A stretch of 8,035 nucleotides of DNA from an uncultured Limosilactobacillus sp. (GTDB lineage: Bacteria; Bacillota; Bacilli; Lactobacillales; Lactobacillaceae): the NCBI GenBank assembly GCA_944326735.1, contig CALVFC010000062.1:1-8035 (forward strand), given 5' to 3'. This document shows, piece by piece, positions 1 to 7,019 of the stretch (position 1 is the stretch's first letter; each line of letters begins with the position of its first letter). Under the pieces are notes generated by a model. That model ran no database searches, had not been told where the DNA came from, and was given only the letters and a program-made list of their open reading frames with translations. The position numbers and the translations under genes were made by a program.

Positions 1-179
1 ACCGCATTTTCGTATGGTCCCTTCACCACTTCGCCGGCCACAGCGTAGTCGATTTTACCTTGTAAAGCCAATGCCGCTGGCAAATAACCATGGTCTGAAC
101 CGATGTCCGCTAATCGGGCATTCTGAGGAACATAAGATGCCACGACGGCCAAGCGTTTTGATAGATGTTGTGCGTCCAA
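1..179 (-). CDS. trmK: tRNA (adenine(22)-N(1))-methyltransferase TrmK, N-terminal part, cut by the window edge
   Basis: Translating the minus strand from 179 gives a protein opening MDAQHLSKRL, followed by LADIGSDHGYLP and AVAGEVVKGPYENA. This matches the start of the TrmK (YqfN) family as I remember it in Bacillus subtilis (MNELKLSKRL, then ADIGSDHAYLP). The DIGSDHGYLP stretch is the SAM-binding motif I of a Rossmann-fold methyltransferase. The family methylates N1 of A22 in some bacterial tRNAs, acting in the cytoplasm. Only about 59 codons are present; the rest lies beyond base 1. I chose the TTG at 177-179 because AAGGA at 189-193 lies 9 bases upstream and the resulting N-terminus aligns with the family without extra residues. 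The in-frame ATG at 186-188 touches the AAGGA with no spacer; it would add MIK. trmK next to rpoD is the usual Firmicutes arrangement, but here an aminotransferase gene intervenes. Confidence 0.9.
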   Translation of the reverse strand, partial: MDAQHLSKRLAVVASYVPQNARLADIGSDHGYLPAALALQGKIDYAVAGEVVKGPYENA

Positions 180-188
180 TTTAATCAT

Positions 189-193
189 TCCTT
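189..193 (-). promoter_or_regulatory. Ribosome binding site of trmK, decides the start
   Basis: The minus strand reads AAGGA directly against the ATG at 188 (zero spacing) but 9 bases before the TTG at 179. This favours TTG initiation. The spacing is seen directly; actual use of TTG is inference. Confidence 0.6.
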
Positions 194-209
194 ATTCATC
201 GTTACCTCT

Positions 210-218
210 AGTATATCA
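210..218 (-). promoter_or_regulatory. Extended -10 promoter for trmK
   Basis: The minus strand reads TGATATACT: a TATACT -10 box (five of six consensus bases) at 210-215 preceded by TG at 217-218. No convincing -35 box lies at the usual distance, as expected for an extended -10 promoter. The predicted start near 203 gives a leader of about two dozen bases before the TTG. A terminator directly upstream (262-299) means trmK needs its own promoter, which supports the call. Confidence 0.6.
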
Positions 219-261
219 AATAAGTAAACGGACCGCGTGGTTGCTTGCCGGCGATTCAACT

Positions 262-299
262 AAAAAAGCCTTAGGGCCGCTAATTGCTGACTCTAAGGC
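262..299 (-). terminator. Intrinsic terminator of the aminotransferase gene
   Basis: In minus-strand RNA, GCCUUAGAGUC (299-289) pairs with GGCCCUAAGGC (278-268). This gives seven outer Watson-Crick pairs, one A-C mismatch, then three more pairs including one G-U, around a 10-base loop. Six U follow (267-262). It lies about 30 bases past the aminotransferase stop and before the trmK promoter. A second, bulged GC-rich hairpin (303-309 with 316-323) lies between the stop codon and this terminator and has no U run; it may protect the mRNA 3' end. The element has no U run in the plus direction, so it works one way. Confidence 0.88.
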
Positions 300-331
300 A
301 GTAACGCGCTTGTTCGCGCCGTTATTTATTA

Positions 332-1513
332 TTAAAGTGACTTTACAAATTCGCCGATGCACTTAAGGGCTTCTTGGAGGTCTTCATCAGAAGCAGCATA
401 GGACAGACGGACATATCCTTCACCACCAGCACCAAATGCTGAACCAGGAGTAACCCCTACTTTAGCTTGGTGGGCTAATTCAGTGGCGAACTTAAAGTCA
501 TCTGTACCAAAAGCATCCGGAATCTTAGCAAAGATGTAGAAAGCACCTTGTGGAGTGGACATTTCAAAGCCTAATTTACGAAGGCCATCTACGACAAAGT
601 CACGCCGCTTTTGATAAATCTTGCGGGCTTCTTGAGGATCTTGGTCACCATTGTTCAGGGCTTCAATGGCTGCTGCCTGAACGTTATCAGTAACGGATGT
701 GACCAGGAAGGCATGCATCTTACCGATACTAGCCATAATTTGTTGTGGCCCCACTACATAGCCCAGCCGCCAACCAGTCATTGCATGGGACTTAGACAGG
801 CCGGAAATTAAAATCGTCCGTTCTGGAATCATGGCCGCAATGGAATAGTGATCAACGCCATAAACCAAGTCACTATAGATTTCATCAGCAATGGCAAACA
901 AGTGGTGCTTAGCAATTACATCAGCTAATCCTTGAAGTGTTTCCTTAGGATATTCACGACCGGTCGGATTAGATGGGTAGTTCAGTAACACGGCCTTAGC
1001 CCCGTTACCATCCTTTGCTAAGACTTCTTCAAGGCGTTCTGGGGTCAATACAAAGCCGTCAGTGGAGGTATCCACTTGAACAGGAATTGCCCCGGTCATT
1101 GATACTAATGGGAAGTACAAGGAGAAAACTGGTGTTGGGATGATAACCTTATCACCAGTGTTTAACAGTGAGAATAAGGTCGCCGTTAATGCTTCTGTAG
1201 CCCCGACCGTCACAACAACTTCGCTGTCAGGATCATAAGTGATATCACGAGTACGCTTCAGATAATTGACAATTGCTTGTTGCAATTCTGGCTTACCCAT
1301 TTGTGGGGCGTAGTGGGAATCATTCTCTTGAATACTATCAACGGCAGCTTGTTTTACGTGTTCAGGCGTATTCAAGTCTGGTTCACCCAGGGTCAGTTTG
1401 ATAATTCCTGGAATTTGTGAAACTGAACGGTCAAATGCCCGGATCCCTGATGGTGACTGTGCTGCTAACTTATGATTAATGGTACCAGTTAAATCTGCTG
1501 ATAATTCTGGCAT
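332..1513 (-). CDS. PLP-dependent class I/II aminotransferase (PatA/AraT-like)
   Basis: A complete 393-residue fold-type I aminotransferase. Visible landmarks: the substrate-side SGIRAF near the N-terminus (22-27), GEPD (43-46), the YPSNPTG motif (179-185) with PLP-contacting Asn182, DEIYSDLVYG (210-219) with Asp210 and Tyr213, and SGLSKSHAMTGWRLGY (237-252) with Lys241 as the probable Schiff-base lysine and Arg249 as a phosphate ligand. YVRLSYA (367-373) carries Arg369, which should bind the substrate carboxylate. Length and motifs closely resemble B. subtilis PatA (393 aa, N-acetyl-LL-diaminopimelate aminotransferase) and the lactic acid bacterial aromatic aminotransferases. Sequence alone does not separate lysine/peptidoglycan precursor synthesis from amino-acid catabolism. 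The ATG at 1513 has GAGAGGGG 9 bases upstream. The gene has its own promoter and terminator, so it is independent of rpoD. Family certain, substrate not. Confidence 0.93.
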   Translation of the reverse strand: MPELSADLTGTINHKLAAQSPSGIRAFDRSVSQIPGIIKLTLGEPDLNTPEHVKQAAVDSIQENDSHYAPQMGKPELQQAIVNYLKRTRDITYDPDSEVVVTVGATEALTATLFSLLNTGDKVIIPTPVFSLYFPLVSMTGAIPVQVDTSTDGFVLTPERLEEVLAKDGNGAKAVLLNYPSNPTGREYPKETLQGLADVIAKHHLFAIADEIYSDLVYGVDHYSIAAMIPERTILISGLSKSHAMTGWRLGYVVGPQQIMASIGKMHAFLVTSVTDNVQAAAIEALNNGDQDPQEARKIYQKRRDFVVDGLRKLGFEMSTPQGAFYIFAKIPDAFGTDDFKFATELAHQAKVGVTPGSAFGAGGEGYVRLSYAASDEDLQEALKCIGEFVKSL

Positions 1514-1522
1514 TAGCTATTT

Positions 1523-1530
1523 CCCCTCTC
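1523..1530 (-). promoter_or_regulatory. Ribosome binding site of the aminotransferase gene
   Basis: GAGAGGGG on the minus strand ends 9 bases before the ATG at 1513. This fixes the start at MPELSADLTG; no better upstream start in the frame is seen. Confidence 0.75.
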
Positions 1531-1558
1531 ATGATAAATCAACTTGCTTAATAAAATT

Positions 1559-1590
1559 AAGTTAAAGTTATGTTAACTTAAACAAGTTAA
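1559..1590 (-). promoter_or_regulatory. Operator-like cluster of AAGTTAA half-sites
   Basis: Three seven-base half-sites alternate in orientation on the plus strand: AAGTTAA (1559-1565), TTAACTT (1573-1579) and AAGTTAA (1584-1590). The last two form a perfect inverted repeat with a 4-base spacer, the first two one with a 7-base spacer. The tight dyad abuts the -10 box and covers the predicted start of aminotransferase transcription (about 1583), where a repressor would block polymerase. CTTAAT/ATTAAG (1547-1552 and 1556-1561) is a further small dyad. The symmetry is seen; that it binds a regulator is inference, and AT-rich DNA produces such repeats fairly easily. I cannot name the regulator. 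Confidence 0.45.
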
Positions 1591-1619
1591 GTGTACAGCA
1601 TTAAATAAGGATTCGTCAA
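1590..1619 (-). promoter_or_regulatory. Sigma-A type promoter for the aminotransferase gene
   Basis: The minus strand has TTGACG as the -35 box (1614-1619, five of six consensus bases), an 18-base spacer and TACACT as the -10 box (1590-1595, four of six). The predicted start near 1583 gives a leader of about 70 bases. It lies downstream of the rpoD terminator, so the gene is probably expressed separately from the rpoD operon. Confidence 0.7.
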
Positions 1620-1671
1620 GCTGATTTTAATTTGTTTTTAATTTTAAGCTCATCATACTAAATTGGTTAAT

Positions 1672-1712
1672 AAAAAAAGGTGCTCCTGGATTGTGATGTT
1701 CCAAGAGCACCT
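1672..1712 (-). terminator. rpoD: Intrinsic terminator of the dnaG-rpoD operon
   Basis: In minus-strand RNA, AGGUGCUCUUGGA (1712-1700) pairs with UCCAGGAGCACCU (1690-1678). That is 13 continuous pairs including one U-G wobble, around a 9-base loop. A run of seven U (1678-1672) follows, its first base being the last of the stem. It lies about 80 bases after the rpoD stop. This is the strongest terminator in the window. Confidence 0.93.
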
Positions 1713-1755
1713 AAATTTAATTATTAGGGAGTGTCCCCACATTGATTGCTAGGAG

Positions 1756-1784
1756 CACTTTCTAACCAAATTAGTTAGAAAGTG
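1756..1784 (-). other. Perfect hairpin just after rpoD, no U run
   Basis: CACTTTCTAAC (1756-1766) and GTTAGAAAGTG (1774-1784) form a perfect 11-base-pair stem with a 7-base loop, beginning 10 bases past the rpoD stop codon. Neither strand has a U run after it, so it is not a classical terminator. It may shield the rpoD mRNA from 3' exonucleases or slow polymerase before the real terminator. The structure is clear; the role is inferred. Confidence 0.6.
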
Positions 1785-1794
1785 TTTACCTAAA

Positions 1795-2937
1795 CTATTC
1801 CAAGAAGTCCTTTAATTGCTTGGAACGTGATGGGTGCCGCAGTTTCCGGAGGGCCTTAGCTTCAATCTGCCGAATCCGCTCGCGCGTAACGCCAAAGACT
1901 TTACCGACCTCTTCCAAGGTTCTTGTCCGCCCATCGTCCAAACCAAACCGTAACCGAAGAACATTTTCTTCCCGGTCGGTTAAGGTGTCTAAGACATTTT
2001 CGAGCTGCTTCTTCATCATTTCGTAGGCAGCGTGGTCAGCTGGACTGGTGGCGTCTTGGTCTTCAATGAAGTCTCCCAAGTGTGAATCATCCTCTTCACC
2101 AATTGGCGTTTCCAATGAAACTGGTTCTTGGGCGATCTTCAAGATATTCCGGACCTTTTCCGTTGGCATATCCATTTCCGCACCAATTTCTTCAGGAAGC
2201 GGTTCCCGGCCCAGGTCTTGGAGTAATTGCCGCTGGATCCGGATCAATTTGTTGATCGTTTCGACCATGTGCACTGGAATCCGAATTGTTCGTGCCTGGT
2301 CAGCAATGGCCCGCGTAATGGCCTGCCGAATCCACCATGTTGCGTAGGTGGAGAACTTAAATCCACGCCGGTAATCAAACTTTTCCACGGCCTTCATCAG
2401 ACCCATGTTTCCTTCTTGAATCAAGTCCAGGAACTGCATCCCGCGACCAACGTAACGCTTGGCAATAGAAACAACTAGCCGTAAGTTAGCTTCCGCCAGC
2501 TCCTGCTTAGCTTCTTCATCACCCTTTTCAATCCGTAAAGCCAGTTCCACTTCTTGGTCAGCGGTCAACAGGTTTACGCGGCCGATTTCCTTTAAGTACA
2601 TCCGCACAGGGTCATTAATCTTGACTCCGGTTGGTGCAGAGGTATCCTTCATGGCTTTTTGGGATAACTTTTCGCTGGCTTTCAAAGCACGAGGGTCCGG
2701 ATCACCGTTCTCATCCACAACACTGATTCCTGAATCTTCAACATTTTGCAGTAAGTTGTCAATTCCATCAGCATTCAGTTCAAATGGCTTAGCAATTAAA
2801 GACGTTAGGTCGTCATACTTAATGTGTTTGCGCTTTTTGTATGTCCGAATTAATTTACCAACGGCGGTATCGTACTTGTGTGAGTCAAAGTTTTCATCAT
2901 TTGAGATAACGACTTCTTTTTTCTTACTCTTTGCCAT
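1795..2937 (-). CDS. rpoD: Primary RNA polymerase sigma factor RpoD (SigA)
   Basis: A complete 380-residue group 1 sigma-70 factor that directs RNA polymerase to housekeeping promoters. A divergent, Lys-rich region 1.1 occupies about 1-100. Region 1.2 is at [12 protein letters not shown] (109-120). Region 2 spans about 145-215, with the core-binding and -10-melting segment [20 protein letters not shown] and [15 protein letters not shown]. Region 3 covers about 216-300. Region 4 ends with the -35-binding helix-turn-helix at [20 protein letters not shown] (347-366). As in other Firmicutes, there is no large insert between regions 1.2 and 2. The start lies two bases after the dnaG stop, with GGAGGAG inside the dnaG end as ribosome binding site, so translation may be coupled. 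A heat-inducible internal promoter within dnaG is known in B. subtilis; I could not confirm one here. Confidence 0.99.
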   Translation of the reverse strand: MAKSKKKEVVISNDENFDSHKYDTAVGKLIRTYKKRKHIKYDDLTSLIAKPFELNADGIDNLLQNVEDSGISVVDENGDPDPRALKASEKLSQKAMKDTSAPTGVKINDPVRMYLKEIGRVNLLTADQEVELALRIEKGDEEAKQELAEANLRLVVSIAKRYVGRGMQFLDLIQEGNMGLMKAVEKFDYRRGFKFSTYATWWIRQAITRAIADQARTIRIPVHMVETINKLIRIQRQLLQDLGREPLPEEIGAEMDMPTEKVRNILKIAQEPVSLETPIGEEDDSHLGDFIEDQDATSPADHAAYEMMKKQLENVLDTLTDREENVLRLRFGLDDGRTRTLEEVGKVFGVTRERIRQIEAKALRKLRHPSRSKQLKDFLE

Positions 2938-2939
2938 AT

Positions 2940-4811
2940 CTAATTAATCTCCTCCGTTTTTAATTGCTGTTGTTGTTTCAATAAATCGATTAGTTTCATA
3001 GTTAGATTAGTTGCTAATTCACCATTATTCAACGAACTTGCCTCGCGTAGCTGTGCCTGGACATCTTTAATCCGAGTTTCTAAGGGCGTGGACTTCATAA
3101 TCAATTGCAAACAGTCATCCACCACTTGCATATCTACCTGGTCATCCACGTCTAATTCCTCAATCTGACCCAGTGTCGTGCGCAATTCCGCTTCAGTCAG
3201 GTAATCCATTAATCCAGCAACTGAATAGTCATTTTGTTCAGCAAAATAGCTCGTGGCGACCAAATACAACGTTTGATAACGTTCATGAACAAAGTGGAAA
3301 TCCCTGTGGGCAGTAACATGGGCCCACACTTCGCGGTCAGCTAACATATATCGCAATAATAACTGCTCTGCCCGTTCAGTCCTGTCAACCGTTGCTTGGG
3401 ATTGACGATTCAAGGTGGCACTTGAATCATAGTTATTTGCCGTTCCATTGCCAGTCGACGAGTAATGATGTTGCTGATGCTTAGGCTGGGGGCGAATTTC
3501 TTCGAGTTGGACCTTCAGCGTTGCTTTATCAAGATTAAACTCACTCGCTAGTCGCTCAAGATAGAGGTCCTGTTCAACAGGCGACTGGAGGTTAGCAAGT
3601 AGCTTGAGCAACTGATTAATATAAGCTAACAGTTCACTTTGTTGGGTGAGGTTATGACCCTGACGATAGAAATTAAAGTAAAAGTCAACGGGCGTCTCAA
3701 CATGGTTCGCTAGGTAGTCCTTAAATTCTTCACTACCCTTTTGTTGAACATACTCATCAGGGTCAATTCCAGCCGGCAACTGAACAATCTGAAGCTGCAT
3801 ACCTGCGGGACGATGGTCATTGATCAGACTAATGGCCCGATCAATGGCGTTCTGCCCGGCAGAGTCACCATCGTAACATATTACCAAGTTACGACACGCG
3901 CGACCCAATATGCCGACCTGCTCCTCAGTGAGACTCGTCCCCATTGAAGCAACACCGTTTTCAACCCCCGCGGAAAATGCCGAAATAACATCCATAAATC
4001 CTTCAAATAGGTATAGCTGGTTGTCCTTCCGCGCTGCCTTGCGAGCGAGGTCAAAGTTAAACAGTGTTCGTCGTTTGTTAAAAATGGGGGTTTCCGGACT
4101 GTTCAAATACTTTGGCAAGTCACTGGCGTCTGTATTTAGGATCCGCCCAGAAAAGGCGATTACCCGGCCATTTTGATTTTTCAGCGGGTACATGACCCGG
4201 TCAATAAACCGATCGTGAAGCTCACCACCCCGGTCCTCAGTAAATAACCCCGACTTACGAAGTAACTGATACTGATAACCATGCTGGTCACAAAATGGCT
4301 TCAAAATTTTCTGGTCAGGGGCATAGCCGATTTGAAATTGCTTAATCATCTCGTCACTCATACCACGCCGATGAAGATACTTTAAAGCCGTTTCCCCGGC
4401 GGGAGTATTGACAAGAATATGGTGATACAGTTCAGCCGCCTGGTCATGTAAAGCCATCAACTGACCACTTTCACTATTATCAGCCACCTTGTTTGGGCGG
4501 TTGTCATCTCGATATTGGTCTGGAATGGTAATGTTCGCCAAGTGGGCAACTTCCTGAACAGCCTCAACAAAGGAATAGTGCTTAAGTTCCATTAAGAACT
4601 GAAACACGTTTCCTCCCCGTCCACACCCAAAACAGTAAAAGAACTGCTTGCTTTCGTTGACAGAGAAGGACGGGGTCCGTTCTTCATGGAATGGACAGAG
4701 GCCAACAAAATTCTTTCCGGATTGGTGAAGCTGAACGTATTGGCCAATTACATCAGCAATATCAACCGCATCCCGGACCTGGTCGATTAACTCTCGTGGT
4801 ATTCGTGCCAT
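2940..4811 (-). CDS. dnaG: DNA primase DnaG
   Basis: A complete 623-residue bacterial primase, which makes the RNA primers for replication in concert with the replicative helicase. The N-terminal CHC2 zinc-binding domain shows Cys39, His42, Cys60 and Cys63 in CPFH and CFGC. The RNA polymerase core follows (about 110-370), with the basic motif [22 protein letters not shown] (201-222) and the Toprim metal site made of Glu270 in FEGFMD and Asp314/Asp316 in YDGDSAG. A Gln/Asn/Ser/Thr-rich linker (about 441-475) leads to the C-terminal helicase-binding domain (about 478-623), the least conserved part. The length is normal for Firmicutes. The ATG at 4811 has GGGGTGAG a few bases upstream. It lies after glyS, with its own probable promoter, and directly before rpoD. 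The yqfL and yqxD genes found between glyS and dnaG in B. subtilis are absent. Confidence 0.98.
   Translation of the reverse strand: MARIPRELIDQVRDAVDIADVIGQYVQLHQSGKNFVGLCPFHEERTPSFSVNESKQFFYCFGCGRGGNVFQFLMELKHYSFVEAVQEVAHLANITIPDQYRDDNRPNKVADNSESGQLMALHDQAAELYHHILVNTPAGETALKYLHRRGMSDEMIKQFQIGYAPDQKILKPFCDQHGYQYQLLRKSGLFTEDRGGELHDRFIDRVMYPLKNQNGRVIAFSGRILNTDASDLPKYLNSPETPIFNKRRTLFNFDLARKAARKDNQLYLFEGFMDVISAFSAGVENGVASMGTSLTEEQVGILGRACRNLVICYDGDSAGQNAIDRAISLINDHRPAGMQLQIVQLPAGIDPDEYVQQKGSEEFKDYLANHVETPVDFYFNFYRQGHNLTQQSELLAYINQLLKLLANLQSPVEQDLYLERLASEFNLDKATLKVQLEEIRPQPKHQQHHYSSTGNGTANNYDSSATLNRQSQATVDRTERAEQLLLRYMLADREVWAHVTAHRDFHFVHERYQTLYLVATSYFAEQNDYSVAGLMDYLTEAELRTTLGQIEELDVDDQVDMQVVDDCLQLIMKSTPLETRIKDVQAQLREASSLNNGELATNLTMKLIDLLKQQQQLKTEEIN
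2949..2955 (-). promoter_or_regulatory. Ribosome binding site of rpoD, inside the end of dnaG
   Basis: GGAGGAG on the minus strand encodes part of the last dnaG codons and lies 11 bases before the rpoD ATG at 2937. The spacing is slightly long, but no other site is available. The overlap supports translational coupling of dnaG and rpoD. Confidence 0.65.
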
Positions 4812-4824
4812 TGACTCACCCCAC

Positions 4825-4860
4825 TTACTGGTTCAAAGGTACGAAAGGTCGCAACCTCAA
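4825..4860 (-). CDS. Possible 11-codon leader peptide before dnaG
   Basis: A perfect AAGGAGG (4871-4877) in the dnaG leader is followed 10 bases later by a TTG opening MRLRPFVPLNQ and ending in TAA at 4825, 13 bases before the dnaG ATG. No other gene can use that ribosome binding site. The reading frame overlaps the 3' arm of the leader hairpin, so a ribosome translating it would open the structure. The ORF is very short, its start is TTG and the spacing is long, so it could be chance. No function is known. Confidence 0.25.
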   Translation of the reverse strand: MRLRPFVPLNQ

Positions 4861-4877
4861 CGGAATGCGACCTCCTT
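4844..4877 (-). promoter_or_regulatory. Leader hairpin that sequesters a perfect Shine-Dalgarno
   Basis: AGGTCGCA (4846-4853) and TGCGACCT (4866-4873) form a perfect 8-base-pair stem with a 12-base loop. In minus-strand RNA two G-U pairs (4874-4875 with 4844-4845) can extend it. The 5' arm contains most of AAGGAGG (4871-4877). Only three U follow the stem, so it is a poor terminator. It lies between the dnaG promoter and the dnaG start. The pairing is seen; a regulatory role is inference. Confidence 0.5.
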
Positions 4878-4909
4878 ACTCTAAATTAGCCCAAAATTAA
4901 CTAATATAT

Positions 4910-4937
4910 ATGATACCACAAGTCATCAACAAAACAA
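4910..4937 (-). promoter_or_regulatory. Probable promoter for dnaG-rpoD
   Basis: The minus strand reads TTGTTT (4932-4937), 16 bases, then TATCAT (4910-4915) preceded by TG at 4917-4918, giving an extended -10 element. The predicted start near 4903 leaves a leader of about 90 bases before dnaG. No terminator separates glyS from it, so dnaG-rpoD could also be read from the upstream glyQS promoter. Confidence 0.5.
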
Positions 4938-4948
4938 TTAAAATGCTT

Positions 4949-7018
4949 TTACTTAATAACTAATTGGTCTAAATCACCAATTTGGTAAACTTGGTCAGCA
5001 ATTTGATTCAATAAAGCCAACCGGTTATTCTTAATCTTTTCATCCTTATCCATAATCATGTTCTCGTCGAAGTAACGATTAATGATTGGTGCAAGCGCAT
5101 TTAGGGCTGCAAAATTGTCTGCTGGCGTGTTGTGGTCAGCCTGCTCATTTAACTTCTTAACTGCGTCAGCCAATTCCTTTTCCGATGGATTCTGGAACAG
5201 ACTAGCATCCACTTCTGCAGCACCCTTACCCTTCTTAGCAATCCGTAATACCCGCGTCAATGCTTCAATGTTGGCCTTGAAGTCATCATCATTATGGTGT
5301 TGCTTAATGGTCTCCGCAGATTCAAGAACATCTTCAATATCATCGGTTTGGGCCTTCGTAACGGCATCAATAACATCATGGCCAGTCTTGTTTTCACTTA
5401 ACAGCTGGTGAATCCGGTCCATGAAGAAGGAACGAACTTGATCAGCATTCTTCGTAATATCAATTGAAACATTCAGGTGGTCATCGTTAAAGGCCTGGAC
5501 AATTTCTGGCTGAATATCCAGTAATGGCAGGTGCCAATCCCGATCAGCAACAATCCGCACAATTCCAAAGGCTTGACGACGTAATGCATATGGGTCATTA
5601 GAACCACTTGGAATCATGTCAACGGCAAAGAAGCTCATGATGCTATCTAGCTTATCAGCTACGGCCAAAACAGCGCCAACCTTGCTGGCCGGTAAGTCAC
5701 CATCAGCAGAAATTGGCATGTAGTGTTCGCGAATAGCAGTGGCTACGGCATCGTCTTCACCGAATAATTTGGCGTAGATGTCACCCATAATTCCTTGTAA
5801 TTCAGCAAATTCACCCACCATTTGGGTAGTTAAGTCGAACTTGTAAATATGAGCAGCACGGTCCAGATCGGCCATTTCTTGGTCGCTTAAATTAAGGTGG
5901 TTACCAAGAACCCGAGCGATTGCAGCAACCCGTTGCATCTTCTCGTACATTGAACTGATCTTATCATGGAAGCTAACCCGCTTCAGACGGTCAACGTATT
6001 CGTCGATACTGATCTTTTGGTCCTCTTCATAGAAGAACTTAGCATCTTCCAGTCGGGGAACGAGAACCCGTTCATTACCCTTAATAACATTATCAAGGTA
6101 ATCCGTATTACCATTCCGTACAGCAATGAAGTGTGGTAATAACTTGCCATCATGGTCACGTAAGTAGAAGAACCGTTGGTTATCCTTCATAGACGTAATC
6201 AAAACTTCGTCAGGCAATACCAGGTACTTAGGATCAAATGAACCAGAGAAAGTGGTTGGCCATTCAACTAAGTTATTAACTTCTTCCAGTAAGTCGGCGT
6301 CCTTATCAATCACCCAATCGTTAGCCTTAACAATATGATCAATTTGGTCTTCGATAACTTGCTTCCGCTTAGCTTGATCAGCGATGACAAAATCATCATG
6401 CAACGCTTCTTCATAATCGGTTGCTTGTTTCAAATCAAACTGGTGTCCCAGGAAACAATGACCACGAGTCGTCCGCCCTGCCGTAATATCAAGAATCTTG
6501 AAAGGTACAACCTGATCATTCAATAGGGAAACAAGCCAACGAATTGGCCGAATGAACTGCAGGTTGTTGTAGCCCCACTTCATCAGCGTTGGGAACGTCA
6601 TCGATGTGATAACGTCAGGCAAACCTTGCAGGACCTCCGCAACACTCTTCCCGGCAATGTGCTTTTCAACAAAGACGTATTCTTCACCCTTAACATCCTT
6701 GAATTGAATGTCATCAACGGTCGCACCTTGTCCACGGGTAAAACCAATTGCTGCCTTCGTCCAGTTACCATCACTGTCTTGGGCAATCTTTTTAGCTGGG
6801 CCCTTAACTGATTGGTCAACATCTGGCTGCTTATCACTCAAACCATCAATCAGTAAAGCTAACCGCCGTGGTGTTGCAAATTCATGAATATCTGTAAAGG
6901 AAATGCGTTCTTTCTTTAGGTAATCTGCTACCCGTTGATGTAATTGCTTAATACTTGGCGTTACGACATGTGCCGGCATTTCTTCAACGCCAACTTCTAG
7001 CAAATATGAATTAGCCAT
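4949..7018 (-). CDS. glyS: Glycyl-tRNA synthetase beta subunit
   Basis: A complete 689-residue beta subunit of the alpha2-beta2 class II glycyl-tRNA synthetase. The beta chain mainly recognises and binds tRNA-Gly. It opens with the family signature LLEVGVEEMPA (6-16), then MKWGYNNLQFIRPIRWLVSLL (146-166), VEWPTTF (251-257), NQRFFYL (280-286), FIAVRNG (297-303) and GNERVLVPRLEDAKFF (314-329). The middle HD-like part has FDLTTQMVGEFAELQG (394-409) and ADKLDSIMSFF (454-464). A DALR-type anticodon-binding domain fills about the last 110 residues. Length is normal for the family. The start at 7018 is one base after the glyQ stop and has AAAGGGGG 9 bases upstream inside glyQ. An in-frame ATG at 7138 would add 40 Lys/Arg-rich residues read out of frame through the glyQ tail and is not credible. 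Confidence 0.98.
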   Translation of the reverse strand: MANSYLLEVGVEEMPAHVVTPSIKQLHQRVADYLKKERISFTDIHEFATPRRLALLIDGLSDKQPDVDQSVKGPAKKIAQDSDGNWTKAAIGFTRGQGATVDDIQFKDVKGEEYVFVEKHIAGKSVAEVLQGLPDVITSMTFPTLMKWGYNNLQFIRPIRWLVSLLNDQVVPFKILDITAGRTTRGHCFLGHQFDLKQATDYEEALHDDFVIADQAKRKQVIEDQIDHIVKANDWVIDKDADLLEEVNNLVEWPTTFSGSFDPKYLVLPDEVLITSMKDNQRFFYLRDHDGKLLPHFIAVRNGNTDYLDNVIKGNERVLVPRLEDAKFFYEEDQKISIDEYVDRLKRVSFHDKISSMYEKMQRVAAIARVLGNHLNLSDQEMADLDRAAHIYKFDLTTQMVGEFAELQGIMGDIYAKLFGEDDAVATAIREHYMPISADGDLPASKVGAVLAVADKLDSIMSFFAVDMIPSGSNDPYALRRQAFGIVRIVADRDWHLPLLDIQPEIVQAFNDDHLNVSIDITKNADQVRSFFMDRIHQLLSENKTGHDVIDAVTKAQTDDIEDVLESAETIKQHHNDDDFKANIEALTRVLRIAKKGKGAAEVDASLFQNPSEKELADAVKKLNEQADHNTPADNFAALNALAPIINRYFDENMIMDKDEKIKNNRLALLNQIADQVYQIGDLDQLVIK

Positions 7019-7019
7019 C

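Noticed and set aside
185..199. Four-codon frame MNKE ending over the trmK ATG, with AGAGG upstream
   Set aside because: The predicted trmK transcript starts near 203, after most of the AGAGG, so the frame would lack a ribosome binding site. It is too short to credit.
1882..1960. Short repeated-looking words (ccg, cgg) within rpoD as a repeat element
   Set aside because: They are codons for the Arg- and Leu-rich region 4 of the sigma factor and show no regular period or palindrome.
2459..2947. 162-codon open frame on the plus strand
   Set aside because: It lies antisense to rpoD, which is certain. The protein is Ser/Phe-rich, typical of a reverse-complement shadow, with no recognisable motif.
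4846..4873. Leader hairpin as the glyS terminator
   Set aside because: Only three U follow the stem, and it lies downstream of a probable dnaG promoter. A leader structure is a better description than a terminator.
5082..5411. 109-codon open frame on the plus strand
   Set aside because: It is entirely antisense to glyS, has no ribosome binding site that I can see, and its composition is that of a shadow frame.
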